DNA of 64,000 nt, from positions 249,811,582 to 249,875,581 of the forward strand of contig CP136061.1 in NCBI GenBank assembly GCA_032622095.1, read 5' to 3'. Positions within the stretch are counted from its first letter, which is position 1. Every line of letters begins with the position of its first letter. Below, piece by piece: positions 1 to 9,863 of this stretch. A model generated the notes under the pieces. That model saw only the letters and a list, made by a program, of their open reading frames with translations, ran no database searches and was not told the origin of the DNA. Position numbers and translations under genes: made by a program. Origin of the DNA: Siphonodentalium dalli (Eukaryota; Mollusca; Scaphopoda; Gadilida; Siphonodentaliidae).

Positions 1-44
1 CTATTTACTACCTGGTTACGGGCATTAAATTTCAGAAATATTTG

Positions 45-149
45 TAATGCCCTAAATAATCGACTCCTTAACCACAGCAGAATTATGGGTAATTTTTCAG
101 GATTTAGTCCGAAATATGGCCTGTTGCCATTCATCGGAAAGCTCTCACT
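45..149 (+). repeat. Half of a TA-type hairpin element (copy A)
   Basis: One arm of the ~217-bp palindromic element described at 54863-55079 (TAATGCCCTAAATAATCGAC to GAAAGCTCTCACTGA). The second arm is missing. The same half copy lies at 31342-31446 in copy B. Confidence 0.75.
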
Positions 150-467
150 GAAATATCTCTATCATGGAGAAATTCTTATACTGGTCTAGCACTTATGATT
201 CTGGTAAATCTTCATCAGGATCTCGTTAGCTGTATGTGTGAGTTGTGTCTTTTATACACTGGGTATGTGGGGAGTTTGTTAATAGGTTGGTTCCCTTTGG
301 TCATAAGGAGGCCCCCACCCCCACCCCCCGTGGAATACGGAATACCACTTAACACAGATGGTGGAATACGAATACCAGTTAACAGCCATATGGAATACAT
401 ACAAATATATGAAAATTCCATTTTTTTTTGGAAGCTATACCTGTATGTTTGGAATACCGAATACCTC

Positions 468-866
468 TTAACCCTTTACCCAACAGAAGGGCCCTGTGCC
501 AATGCATTCTCTCATATATGCGAGTCGACCATAGGTCGCCTCGCATATATAAGAGAATGCATTGGCTTAACACATTAAAAATTATAAAATTGTTAAAGAA
601 TGTAAGAAAAAATGGTAAAAAGTGTTAAAAAAGATTTTTTTTAGGCCAATGCATTCTCTTATATATGCGAGGCGACCTATGGTCGACTCGCATATATAAG
701 AGAATGCATTGGCACAGGGCATAACTGTAACTATCACAATGTGGTCAAGGAGCCGGTTCCAATGATATCCATATTTGTATGGTTCTATTGAGACAGACCG
801 AAGATATTTTAGGCTGTTGAAGCTTTATTTGGCCGGTTTTGGCCGGTTTGTTGGGTAAAGGGTTAA
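468..866 (+). mobile_element. piggyBac-type MITE, family 1 (copy A only)
   Basis: Non-autonomous element of about 390 bp. It begins CCCTTTACCCAACA and ends TGTTGGGTAAAGGG, flanked by TTAA on both sides. Inside are two self-complementary hairpins (about 501-568 and 646-713) sharing a 26-bp stem, joined by an A/T-rich spacer, then an asymmetric 3' segment with TTGGCCGG repeats. Copy B has an uninterrupted site at about 31800 (CCTCCTAACAGAGG), an empty site. TTAA duplication with CCC ends is the signature of piggyBac-type transposition. There is no transposase, so it must depend on one elsewhere. Confidence 0.9.
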
Positions 867-1636
867 CAGAGGGCCGGAATACGGCGTACCGCATAACAGG
901 GCATGGAATACGGCGTACGAAAAGAGGGGGTGGGGGCCTCCATAAGGTTATGGGTCAAAGGTGTGAACATATTGTTATCCTGATTTAATTTGAGGGCATA
1001 TCCATGTTGGAGTGCAGATAATGTTTAGTTATTTTATTAATAGATCGCTGATTTTGGTTCCGTTTAGGTCCCGCGAGTAAGTGCAGGTAATGTTGGATTA
1101 TAAACTTTCTGGCCATGCAGCGCGGACCCTGATGCAGACGCGGAAAGTAATCTCTATATAACTTGGTCAAACCCAATTACTGATGCCATAATTATCTAAA
1201 GCTATTTATCCTAATTCAGAGCCAAATTAGTATAGAGGTCCCTGAGGCACACGGCAAACAGAATATTCTGGGCAGTATGGATATTATTCATAGCATTAAG
1301 CCCACCGCAGTAGAAGTTGAAGGTCAAATCGGTGACAGTTGCTGACATGTCATCTGTCTCCCAGAATTCCCTTGCTGATAAATATGTGCCAAAAACCCAT
1401 TAGTAACTGAAAACAATTTATGAGTACTATGAAAGCATTCTAGACTATTAAACAGAAGCACATTCTGCTGCCTCATGGGACCATCTAACGTATCTTCGAG
1501 TTTTAGACAATTCTTGTTTTGTTCATCAATTTGAGTCTAGTGTTATTCATGAGAATGTTTTCTGATGACAAAATGTCAAGTTAAAAGTCATGAAAAATTG
1601 CAAAATGATAAGTCTCATATCAATTTAAGAGTTGAT
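867..1636. other. No gene seen
   Basis: Low-copy sequence shared with copy B (about 31809-32581). I see no exon, RNA gene or clear repeat in it. Confidence 0.6.
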
Positions 1637-2093
1637 TTAACCCTTTACCCAAAAGAACGGCCCTGTGCCAATGGATTCTCTTATATATGCGAGTCGACCA
1701 TAGGTTGCCTCGCATATATAAGAGAATGCATTGGCTTAACATATTAAAAATGATAAAATTGTCAAAGAATGTAGAAAAGAATGTAGAAAAATATTATAAA
1801 AATTGTAAGAAAAAATTATAAAATTGTTAAAGAATGTAAGAAAAAAAGTGTTAAAAAACGATTTTTGTTAGGCCAATGCATTCTCATATATATGCGTGGC
1901 GACCTATGGTCGACTCGCATATATAAGAGAATGCATTGGCACAGGGCATAACTGTAACCATCACAATGTGGTCAATCAACCGGTTCCAATGATATCCATA
2001 TTTGTATGGTGTTATTGAGACATACCGAAGATATTTTAGGCTGTTGAAGCTTTATTTGGGCGTTTTTGGCCAGTTTGTTGGGTAAAGGGTTAA
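1637..2093 (+). mobile_element. piggyBac-type MITE, family 1
   Basis: TTAA-flanked family 1 element with a slightly diverged left end (CCCTTTACCCAAAAGAA) and a duplicated spacer segment around 1760-1850, which makes it longer than its relatives. It has both hairpins and the 3' segment. It is present at the same place in copy B (32582-33038), so it predates the split of the two copies. Confidence 0.88.
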
Positions 2094-2338
2094 ATACACA
2101 AGTATAGCAAGTGTAGTATAATATACCACAGATCAACTTGAATCACTGAGAGTAAAAACACATGGCTTCAAAATACATCTTGTTAATTGATGGAGCGAAA
2201 TGTTTGTTGGGGCATTACAGCATGTCAAAATTATTGAACGTTTAGCCATAACACACATTATCATAAATTTTTGGTATGAGCATCTAAATGCAAATCTAAT
2301 GAAATGAGGCATTATTCTCATTTGATCAGCTATTCCAT

Positions 2339-2456
2339 TTATTCTCACTGAGAGCTTTCCGATGAATGGCAACAAGTCATATTTCCGACTAAATCGTGAC
2401 CAATTACCCATAATTCTGCTGTGATTAAGGAGTCGATTATTTAGGGCATTACTGTA
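2339..2456 (-). repeat. Half of a TA-type hairpin element
   Basis: Right arm of the ~217-bp palindrome family, from GAGAGCTTTCCGATGAATGG to GCATTACTGTA. The left arm is absent. It is shared with copy B at about 33284-33401. Confidence 0.75.
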
Positions 2457-4039
2457 TAAATAATATTATATACGCAAGCACATTCTCTGGAAATTGATAA
2501 GAAATATGCAGACACACTTCAGAGGGTAGAGATTGCCAGCTACGAGTTTCTCAATGTCAGAAATGATGTTTTCCTAGGTTTTTACTGAGGGACCAAACGC
2601 TCCTCTTCTGAATGAAAAACAATTGCACATATCTATGATGTGAGTATCTATGATGTGAGTAATCTTGGCAGCGGGATGAAAGGCTAGGATCAGCGCAGGA
2701 AGGTCGTAGAGCAGACGTCAAATACTGCAACAAAGAGATAAATGCAGACACTGTTCTATTGTTTTATTATGAGGCCCATAATATATCAAACAAGAAAACC
2801 AATGTCAGAAACTGTAACGCGCTCAAGATCATATATTATATACCCATGATTGTCATTATAGAATATAAAATATATGGATTTCACGAATGACCAACTCATA
2901 ATTCCGTTAAAACAACTAATCCTTCAAATTATTACAACAACTATATACGGCTTATCACTGTAGGTTTCTCATGCATTTCACCAGAATTCCCAACTACACC
3001 TTTTACCAGACTCGGACTCCGGGTCGCAGTTTGATTTTTAATCCGTCCCAAAAATTCCCATTTCTATAAATAAAATGCCCATGGCCCATGTATACCAAGA
3101 ATCAGCGAAACATTATACACGTGGAGCGTGAAATAAGTGGGGCAGGTAGAGACAAGGGGGGGGGGGGGGGTTGTAGGTGGCTGGAGGGGGGGGGGGGGGG
3201 GGGGGGTTGGTGGAGATGGTACCCCTGTATGGCATTCATCAGTAGTAGATAATCATTGTTATGGAGAAATGGACTGTTTTCAGGGAGAAGTCATAAAGGA
3301 TGAAGTATCAACTAACACCTCACCATCAGCTTTCTATGATTCAATATGTATTTGACAACGTAAGTACCAATTATAAGAAGCAAGCACATCTTTGTTATTG
3401 GAAAATACTTTTGAAATACACTATATGGATATATGCTGCATGTGTATGTCTCCCTCAAGGTTGGTCACTGCCATGGTGGTTAACTGAAGTTTATATGAAG
3501 GTGAAAACTGACATAGGAAGAAACGTGCTATACAATATTCCAATTTTTTTTTGTGGGCAGTAACTTTCTCTTCAAACTATAACGTCAAAAATAATGTCAT
3601 TATTAAACATATTCTTTGTCTTTTCTGAAAACTTTTAAGAATTATTACAGTTTTCTTTTTAAACTTGTTTTCTCTCAGTTTTTAATATTTTTATACTTTG
3701 TTTTATTGGTTGATAACATGCATGCAGTAGTTATTATTATCTCTTTTATAATGAATCCTGTATATCTGTAATTAATACATGTATATCATTTATAACCACA
3801 ATGTTTTTTTTAGAATCTAGTTTTTTTTAGAATCTAGTAGTTTAAATGTTTTTTAAATGTTGTTTAAATGTTGTTTATATATTGCTTATATGTTGTTTAT
3901 ATCTTGTTTACATCTTGTTGTTTATATCTTGTTTATATGTTCGTGCATACTCCTGTTCAAATTATTGTAAGGTTTTATTTGATTTATGACCAGAGCATTG
4001 GAACTGAATGTAGAATGCCTTTTTTTTTAATATATATAA
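2457..4039. other. No gene seen; long G runs
   Basis: Shared with copy B. It contains G runs of 15 (3156-3170) and 21 (3186-3206) bases separated by a short G-rich linker; in copy B the equivalent runs are 27 and 17. Frames of 60-90 codons here have no recognisable domain. T-rich direct repeats (TTGTTTATAT type) lie at about 3845-3940. Confidence 0.6.
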
Positions 4040-4284
4040 TTAATCCTGACTGGAGCTTCCTGAAATTTTTCAATAACCCTGTGTCAATACATTCTCTTAT
4101 ATATGCGAGTCTCCCATATGGAGCTTCACATATATAAGAGAATACATTGTAAAATTGGCCTAACATTATTTACCTAGACCTTGTAAGCCAGAGCATTCTC
4201 TTATATATGCGACGCTCCCTATGGGAGACTACCATGGGAGACTACCATATATAAGAGGTGCAGCTCTCATCATGAAAGGGTTAA
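4040..4284 (+). mobile_element. TTAA element, family 3
   Basis: Bounded by TTAATCCTGACTGGAGC at left and CATGAAAGGGTTAA at right. It carries two hairpins with the same stem as family 1 but different loops (CCCATATGG and CCCTATGGG types). A short GGGAGACTACCAT duplication at about 4223-4247 is absent from copy B. The related element at 55474-55727 has better-kept ends. Confidence 0.7.
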
Positions 4285-4331
4285 AAAAATACATTATACA
4301 CTTGTCCCACAAAACAACGTCATATCCGTTG

Positions 4332-4648
4332 GAACATGTATAGGCCACCGACCAATCAGGATGAGCTTTGAGGTAACATGTATAGGCTACCGACCAATCA
4401 GCATGATCTTTGAGGTAACATGTATAGGCCACCAACCAATCAGGATGATCGAGCTTTGAGGTAACATGTATAGGCTACCGACCAATCAGGATGAGCTTTG
4501 AGGTAACATGTATAGGCCACCGACCAATCAGGATGATTGAGCTTTGAGGTAACATGTATAGGCTACCGACCAATCAGGATGAGCTTTGAGGTAACATGTA
4601 TAGGCTACCGACCAATCAGGATGATAGAGCTTTGAGGTAACTTGTAAG
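4332..4648. repeat. Tandem repeat, 40-46 bp, seven units (copy A)
   Basis: Units of the form CATGTATAGGCYACCGACCA followed by ATCAGGATGA and GCTTTGAGGTAA, with a short optional insert (TCGA or TAGA). The order of long and short units differs from the copy B array at 36398-36717, so it has been reshuffled since the copies separated. Confidence 0.9.
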
Positions 4649-4728
4649 GCATGGTTGTATTACAATATGGTATAAGCACACACAATAAGTGTTTATTATG
4701 AATTTGCTAATCATCTTTAGTAATTTAC

Positions 4729-5291
4729 TTGGGGAATCCTGACATCAAACTTAAGGGTCGTAACACTAACCTGGAGGGCCCTCAATGAAACGAACCATGT
4801 CTACATGTAATAACTTACAACTTACCAACCGTAAGGGCTGTAATACCTGGAAGACTCTCAATGAAATGTATCATTTAAGAAATGAATGTTGTGGGTGTGT
4901 GTTATTGGGGCACATTGGGGCACATTTTTATACAGTAATGACCAAAATAATCAACTCCTTAACCACACCAGAATTATGGGTAATTTTTCAGGATTTAATC
5001 GGAAATATGGCTTGTTGCCATTCATCTGAAAGCTCTCAATTCTGCTGTGGTTAAGGAGTCGATTATTTAGGGAATTTTATACACTTTTCCCACAAAACGA
5101 TGTCAACATATCGATATGTTATGAATTTGCTAGTCATCTTTATTAACTTACTTGAGGAATCCTGACATCAAAATGTAAGGATCGTAACACTGACCTGGAA
5201 ATCCCTCAATGACACGTACCGTGTCTATATAACCTCTACATGTAATAATGTTAAAATTACTCGAGAATTGCCAACAGGAAGGCTCTCAATG
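4729..5291 (-). pseudogene. Truncated relics of the IS4c exon (copy A)
   Basis: Four partial copies of the 3' half of exon c lie downstream of it on the minus strand, at about 5261-5291, 5152-5211, 4826-4863 and 4729-4787. Each begins near the CATTGAG that matches the ALRAF-coding part and lacks the linker. Three keep a recognisable GTAAGT or GTAAAT donor; the one at 5261 has GTAATT. The two longest keep a version of TTACGACCCTTA (coding for RPL) and GTCAGGATTCC (coding for SGFP), with small indels that break the frame. They have no acceptor or first half, so they look dead. A TA-flanked hairpin element sits among them at 4931-5080. Confidence 0.75.
4931..5080 (+). mobile_element. TA-type hairpin MITE, right arm shortened
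   Basis: Starts at a TA with CAGTAATG and carries a full left arm but only the outer part of the right arm (TTCTGCTGTGGTTAAGGAGT). It lies among the IS4c exon relics. Same site in copy B (37004-37153). Confidence 0.75.
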
Positions 5292-5340
5292 AAACATATC
5301 GTGTGTATATAACCTCAACATGTAATAATGTTTAACTTAC

Positions 5341-5447
5341 TAGGGAATCCTGACACCAAACGTAAGGGTCGTAACACCCGGAAGGCTCTCAATGCCTTGA
5401 CATCGAGATTTTGGGTATTCATTTTCGATACAATAGAACTTACTAAA
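5341..5447 (-). CDS. Cav1-like calcium channel IS4 exon, version c (copy A)
   Basis: Counterpart of the exon at 37414-37520 in duplication copy A, with the same 107-nt length, phase, TGTGTCTTTGCAG acceptor, GTAAGT donor and encoded peptide (linker [11 protein letters not shown], core [17 protein letters not shown], exit SGFP). If A and B are two haplotypes assembled in series, this is the same exon seen twice. If the duplication is real, the gene has four intact IS4 exons in the window. The exon is in the same orientation as versions a and b, so it could belong to one transcription unit running right to left, but a 15.6-kb satellite and an assembly gap separate it from copy B. Confidence 0.85.
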
Positions 5448-5548
5448 CTGCAAAGACACAAAAAACAGCACACCATTTTACAAAATGCAAACACAAAACT
5501 AAACAAGGCAAAGATGCATTAAAGGGACCAAAGGCACTCGCGGTAGGT

Positions 5549-5906
5549 TAATATAACCCATAGAGAGCCCCACATAGACTGGAGCAGACAACACTCCGTA
5601 GTGCATGCTTCTATCTGTGTGAGGTTCAGAGTGGGTAAATGTAACCCATAGAGAGCCCCACATAGACTGGAGCAGACGACACTCCGTAGTGCATGCTTCT
5701 ATCTGTGTGAGGTTCAGAGTGAGTAAATATAACCCACAGAGAGCCCCATATAGACTGGAGCAGACGACACTCCGTAGTGCATGCTTCTATCTGTGTGAGG
5801 CTCACAGCGGGTAAATGTAACCCATAGAGAGCCCCACATAGACTGGAGCAGACGACACTCCGTAGTGCATGCTTCTATCTGTGTGAGGCTCACAGGGGGT
5901 AAATAC
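5549..5906. repeat. 88-bp tandem array, four units (copy A)
   Basis: Four units of exactly 88 bp, with AACCCA at 5555, 5643, 5731 and 5819. Each unit is a loose hairpin: GAGAGCCCCACATAGACTGG near the start and TCTGTGTGAGGYTC near the end. Copy B has three units. Single hairpins of the same type lie at 7548-7632 and 11277-11364. Confidence 0.92.
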
Positions 5907-6073
5907 CCAATAATATAAAGTCTGTAAAAACAGCACTAAGAAGAATATGGAGAAATATATAAAACTTTGTTCATATATTAATTATTGATTGCTATGAAAT
6001 AATGACATTTTGCATGTTGAAACCAGCCCTCTTAGTTCAGATTGTTTGGTTTTCGAAATCTGCTACGGCAACC

Positions 6074-6187
6074 CTGGATTTAGTTGGAAATATGGCTTGT
6101 TGACACAAGCCATATTTCTTACTGAATCCTGAAAAGTTACCCATAATTCTGCTGTGGTTAAGGAGTCGATTATTTAGGGCATTACTA
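6074..6187 (-). repeat. Internally deleted TA-type hairpin element
   Basis: Contains GGATTTAGTTGGAAATATGG, a short turn, and the full outgoing arm to GCATTACTATA. The outer left arm and the apex are missing. In copy B (about 38059-38167) a further part of the apex is missing. Confidence 0.7.
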
Positions 6188-6352
6188 TATATAAGAGAAT
6201 GTGCTGGTTTACAAGGTCAAGGTAAATATTGTTAGGCCAATGTATTCTCGTATATGTGTGAGGCTCCCTATGGGAGACTCGCATTTATAAGAGAATGCAT
6301 TGGCACAGGGTTTTCGCCAAATTTCAGGAAGCTGCAGTCATGTAAGAGTTAA
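6188..6352 (+). repeat. Fragment of a family 3 TTAA element
   Basis: One hairpin with the family 3 loop (GGCTCCCTATGGGAGAC) and the following GGGTTTTCGCCAAATTTCAG tail; neither terminus is intact. The copy B equivalent is about 38168-38335. Confidence 0.65.
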
Positions 6353-7183
6353 CAGTAATGTTTACATAACAATGGTTTCAATATGCAAAATCTCGTTATC
6401 AGAGAATTATCAATAAAGAAAATAACAACCTATTTTTTTCATGTACCTGTTGTGATAGTACTGTTGTTATACAAACTTTTATTTTTTTTACGTTTACACA
6501 ATGTGAGTGCCGTGGGTCCCTTTAAAAACACTCCCATCTAAACTACGATCGAAGCAATCCAATCTGATCTGACAAGCACAGACTATCATGTGCAAGGCAA
6601 AATTCTTGAACATGATTTAACTAAGTTAGCAAACAATGTACCAAATCACGAAGTCATGCCTGTTGCGTCCCTTCAAAACGCTTTGAATTAAATGTTTTAG
6701 AAACTGCTTTTCAAAGATAGGCAGAATTTTTTTTAGACATTAGAAAAAAATGTCATGATATAATTTTATGACCAAAAAAAATGCCAAAACAGAAAACACA
6801 TTGCATATTAAATCAGACAATGGTTTTCATTGATTTTATACTACAGTATATACAATGCAGGCTTCTGTTGAATATTCGTTATTTATGAATGAACAACATT
6901 GTCCCTTCATGACTTCATGATTTCAAAGAATTTACTGAGTCTGAGAGTAGTCAAATCAGATGTGATTTCAGTCCAAGCAATAGTAAGAACTGTCTGCATA
7001 AATAATCCACTGTATATAATATACGGTAGATATAAATAATCCACTGTATATAATATACGGTAGATATAAACACACTGACATATGATTCTACACAATCAGG
7101 TGCCACTCTTCTGCTTGACATTTAACAGCAGTTATATACAATACTTTACTTTTGCCAATGATAATCATGAATGATTTTAGTGT
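6353..7183. other. No gene seen
   Basis: A/T-rich sequence shared with copy B. A 35-bp unit (ATAAATAATCCACTGTATAT onward) occurs twice in tandem at 7001-7074. Confidence 0.6.
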
Positions 7184-7277
7184 GCATAATAAGGTCCCCA
7201 GAGGGTGAATTAATGATGCTATCCTGCATAGCAGGCTAGCATCACTAAATTCACCCTCTGGGGACCTCATTCTGCTT
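7184..7277. repeat. Core hairpin of the CAAGCC (hAT-like) family
   Basis: Palindrome GGTCCCCAGAGGGTGAATT ... AATTCACCCTCTGGGGACC without the outer arms seen in the full elements at 54295 and 59353. Copy B equivalent at 39163-39256. Confidence 0.75.
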
Positions 7278-7294
7278 ACTCACAAAACCTTAAT

Positions 7295-7951
7295 TTAACC
7301 CTTATATGAATGGAGCTTTTTGCGAAAATCATGTGCAAATGCAGTCTCTTATATGTGACCCGCCATATCAAATCCAGTCGTAAGTCAGGATTGTTTTACC
7401 CTGTGCCAATGCATTCTCTTATATATGCGATTCGACCATAGGTCGCCTCGCATATATAAGAAAATGCATTGGCCTAACAATTTTTTATCATTTTTTTTAA
7501 ATAAATGTTTCTTACAATTTTTAGGACATAAAATAAAAAACATCCATTACCCTACAGGGAGCCCCACACATATATAGAAGCATATAGAAGAGTGTCGTCT
7601 GCTCATGTTTGTCTGGGGCTCTGTATGGGTGAAATTATAAAATTGTTAAAGAATACAAGACAAAATTATTAAAATTGTAAAAAATTGTTAGGCCAATGCA
7701 TTCTCTTATATATGCGAGGGGACCTATGGTCGACTCGCATATATAAGAGAATGCATTGGCACAGGGTAAAAAAATACCGACTTAAGACTCGATTTGATAT
7801 GGCGGGTCACATATATGTGAGTCTCCTTGTAAGCCAGTACATTATCTTATATATGCGAGGCTCCCTATGGGAGACTTGCATATATAAGAGAATGCACTGG
7901 CACAGGGTCTTTAATTTTGCACCATCGCAGCTCCTGTCATGAAAGGGTTAT
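7295..7951 (+). mobile_element. TTAA element, family 3, long form
   Basis: Left end TTAACCCTTATATGAATGGA, right end GTCATGAAAGGGTTAT. It carries three shared-stem hairpins (about 7402-7472, 7690-7760 and 7838-7906) and, between the first two, a hairpin of the 88-bp array type (7548-7632). The right target copy is TTAT rather than TTAA. Present in copy B at 39274-39930. Confidence 0.7.
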
Positions 7952-8308
7952 GAAATTATATTTACAGCTTCAGGTAGTTAACAGCTAACTAACTACTTGA
8001 CAATGATCTAGAATGTGGTGATGAAACAGAGTTAGTAGATGAAATATGACTCTCCCCATGCTTTGAACCATTCAGATATCCTCTACTTTGAGTATGCACT
8101 CCCCCCGTAGTTTAAAAACAAGAAGAGTCAAATATCTTGAAAAAGTTTTCTACATTGCTAAAACTGTTAAATTAGTCCCAAAAAATAAGATGATAAATTC
8201 TGAGTTGGGAGATATATATTCAAAATCTCCTCAAGTTTGACATCTTATAATATCACAGAAATAGGTGAAGTCATTCACTAACATTGTAAAACATAAGCGA
8301 TGATGATC

Positions 8309-8770
8309 AGGCTAGTCATGTTAGGCTAGTCATGTTAGGCTAGTCATGTTCGGCGAGTCATGTTAGGCTAGTCATGTTAGGCTAGTCATGTTAGGCGAGT
8401 CATGCTATGCTAGTCATGTTAGGCTAGTCATGATAGGCTGGACATGTTGGTAAGCAATATAATGATTAGGCTAGTCATGTTAGGCTAGTCATGATAGGCT
8501 AGTCATGATAGGCTAGTCATGTTAGGCTAGTCATGTTAGGCGAGTCATGCTATGCTAGTCATGTTAGGCTAGTCATGATAGGCTGGACATGTTGGTAAGC
8601 AATATAATGATTAGGCTAGTCATGTTAGGCTAGTCATGATAGGCTAGTCATGATAGGCTAGACATGTTGGTAAGCAATATAATGATTAGGCTAGTCATGT
8701 TAGGCTAGTCATGTTAGAGTAGTCATGTTAGGTGAGTCATGCTATGCTAGTCATGTTAGGCTAGACATGT
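8309..8770. repeat. 14-bp tandem array with a larger register (copy A)
   Basis: Repeats of GGCTAGTCATGTTA and close variants, broken at intervals by ACATGTTGGTAAGCAATATA and ATGATTA, which themselves recur and give a higher-order unit. Copy B (40316-40650) is shorter and ordered differently. Confidence 0.92.
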
Positions 8771-9371
8771 TGGTACATGGTCTGAAGGCTTTATTGGGGA
8801 GGTGTAGATAGTAAAACAGCAAGGTCTGATTGCTCGCGAGTCCGATTGCTGCAGACTTCAATGGGGCTCGTGAACCCAATTGCTTAACTCTATTTCTCAG
8901 TTGTGCAGGGGGGGGGGGGGGGGGGGGGGGGTGCCTGAAGACAATAGTATGCCGACTATATATGCATTAGTATATCGCGCTTGCAAAAGTTTCCAAGTTC
9001 TGTACTGTATATTTAAAATCCCTTCTACCTCCGCACAAACACACAACTAGTCTAATCATGTGTCCAGAGCTAAGCTGATGTCCAGAGCTTGAAATCTGAG
9101 AATAACAAAGTCTACACAGAACATATAGACTCATCTACAATGAAGGCTTCATTCACTCAAGACTAAAACTCTAGTGTCTACACAAGAGGAATCTCAGTGT
9201 TTTGAAAATGTGAGGGGAGGTAATTCTATTTATCCTCAAGAGTCAATCTATTTATCATGACAAGAGCCAGGATGTTGAGTCAATTTTCATTCTATATATC
9301 CCAGACAATAATTTTAAAAGTAATAAAATTCTGAAGCCAATTTCGGCAGTGGTGTAACCTAATTTTTAGCA
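8771..9371. other. No gene seen; 24-base G run
   Basis: Shared with copy B. It holds an uninterrupted run of 24 G at 8908-8931; the copy B counterpart (about 40798-40819) is interrupted by two A. Confidence 0.6.
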
Positions 9372-9771
9372 TTAACCCTTTACCCAACAAACCGGCCAAA
9401 ACCGGCCAAATAAAGCTTCAACAGCCTAAAATATCTTCGGTCTGTCTCAATAGAACCATACAAATATGGATATCATTGGAACCGGCTCCTTGACCACATT
9501 GTAATGGTTACAGTTATGCCCTGTGCCAATGCATTCTCTTATATATGCGAGTCGACCATAGGTCGCCTCGCATATATAAGAGAATGCATTGGCCTAAAAA
9601 AAATCTTTTTTTAACACTTTTTACCATTTTTTCTTACATTCTTTAACAATTTTATAATTTTTAATGTGTTAAGCCAATGCATTCTCTTATATATGCGAGG
9701 CGACCTATGGTCGACTCGCATATATAAGAGAATGCATTGGCACAGGGCCCTTCTGTTGGGTAAAGGGTTAA
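9372..9771 (-). mobile_element. piggyBac-type MITE, family 1
   Basis: TTAA-flanked family 1 element inserted in the opposite orientation: the CCGGCCAAA-repeat segment comes first, then the two hairpins, then the GGGCCCTTCTGTTGGGTAAAGGG end. Present at the same site in copy B (41265-41664). Confidence 0.9.
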
Positions 9772-9863
9772 AGGATTGCTATCCTGATGAATACAACAAA
9801 ACATTATCGGAAAGCCACCCCTATTATGATCACAATGATCCGAGTCCCATAACAATCGCGTAA
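9772..9863 (+). other. Possible short 3' coding exon beside a MITE
   Basis: Immediately after the MITE an open frame reads KDCYPDEYNKTLSESHPYYD onward for about 30 codons to TAA and is identical, or nearly so, in copy B (about 41665-41756). Without the MITE the preceding bases would be CCTAATTTTTAGCATTAAAG, which resembles a splice acceptor. It is rich in D, N, Y, P and H. I do not recognise it; it may be chance. Confidence 0.25.

Noticed and set aside
3300-3563. 87-codon frame with an internal AACGTAAGTACC donor-like site
   Set aside because: No acceptor or known domain; preservation in copy B reflects the general similarity of the two copies.
5315-5506. Reading the IS4c frame as a 63-residue stand-alone protein
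   Set aside because: The first part of that frame (rich in F and C) is the pyrimidine-rich intron end and acceptor; the coding part is only the 107-nt exon.
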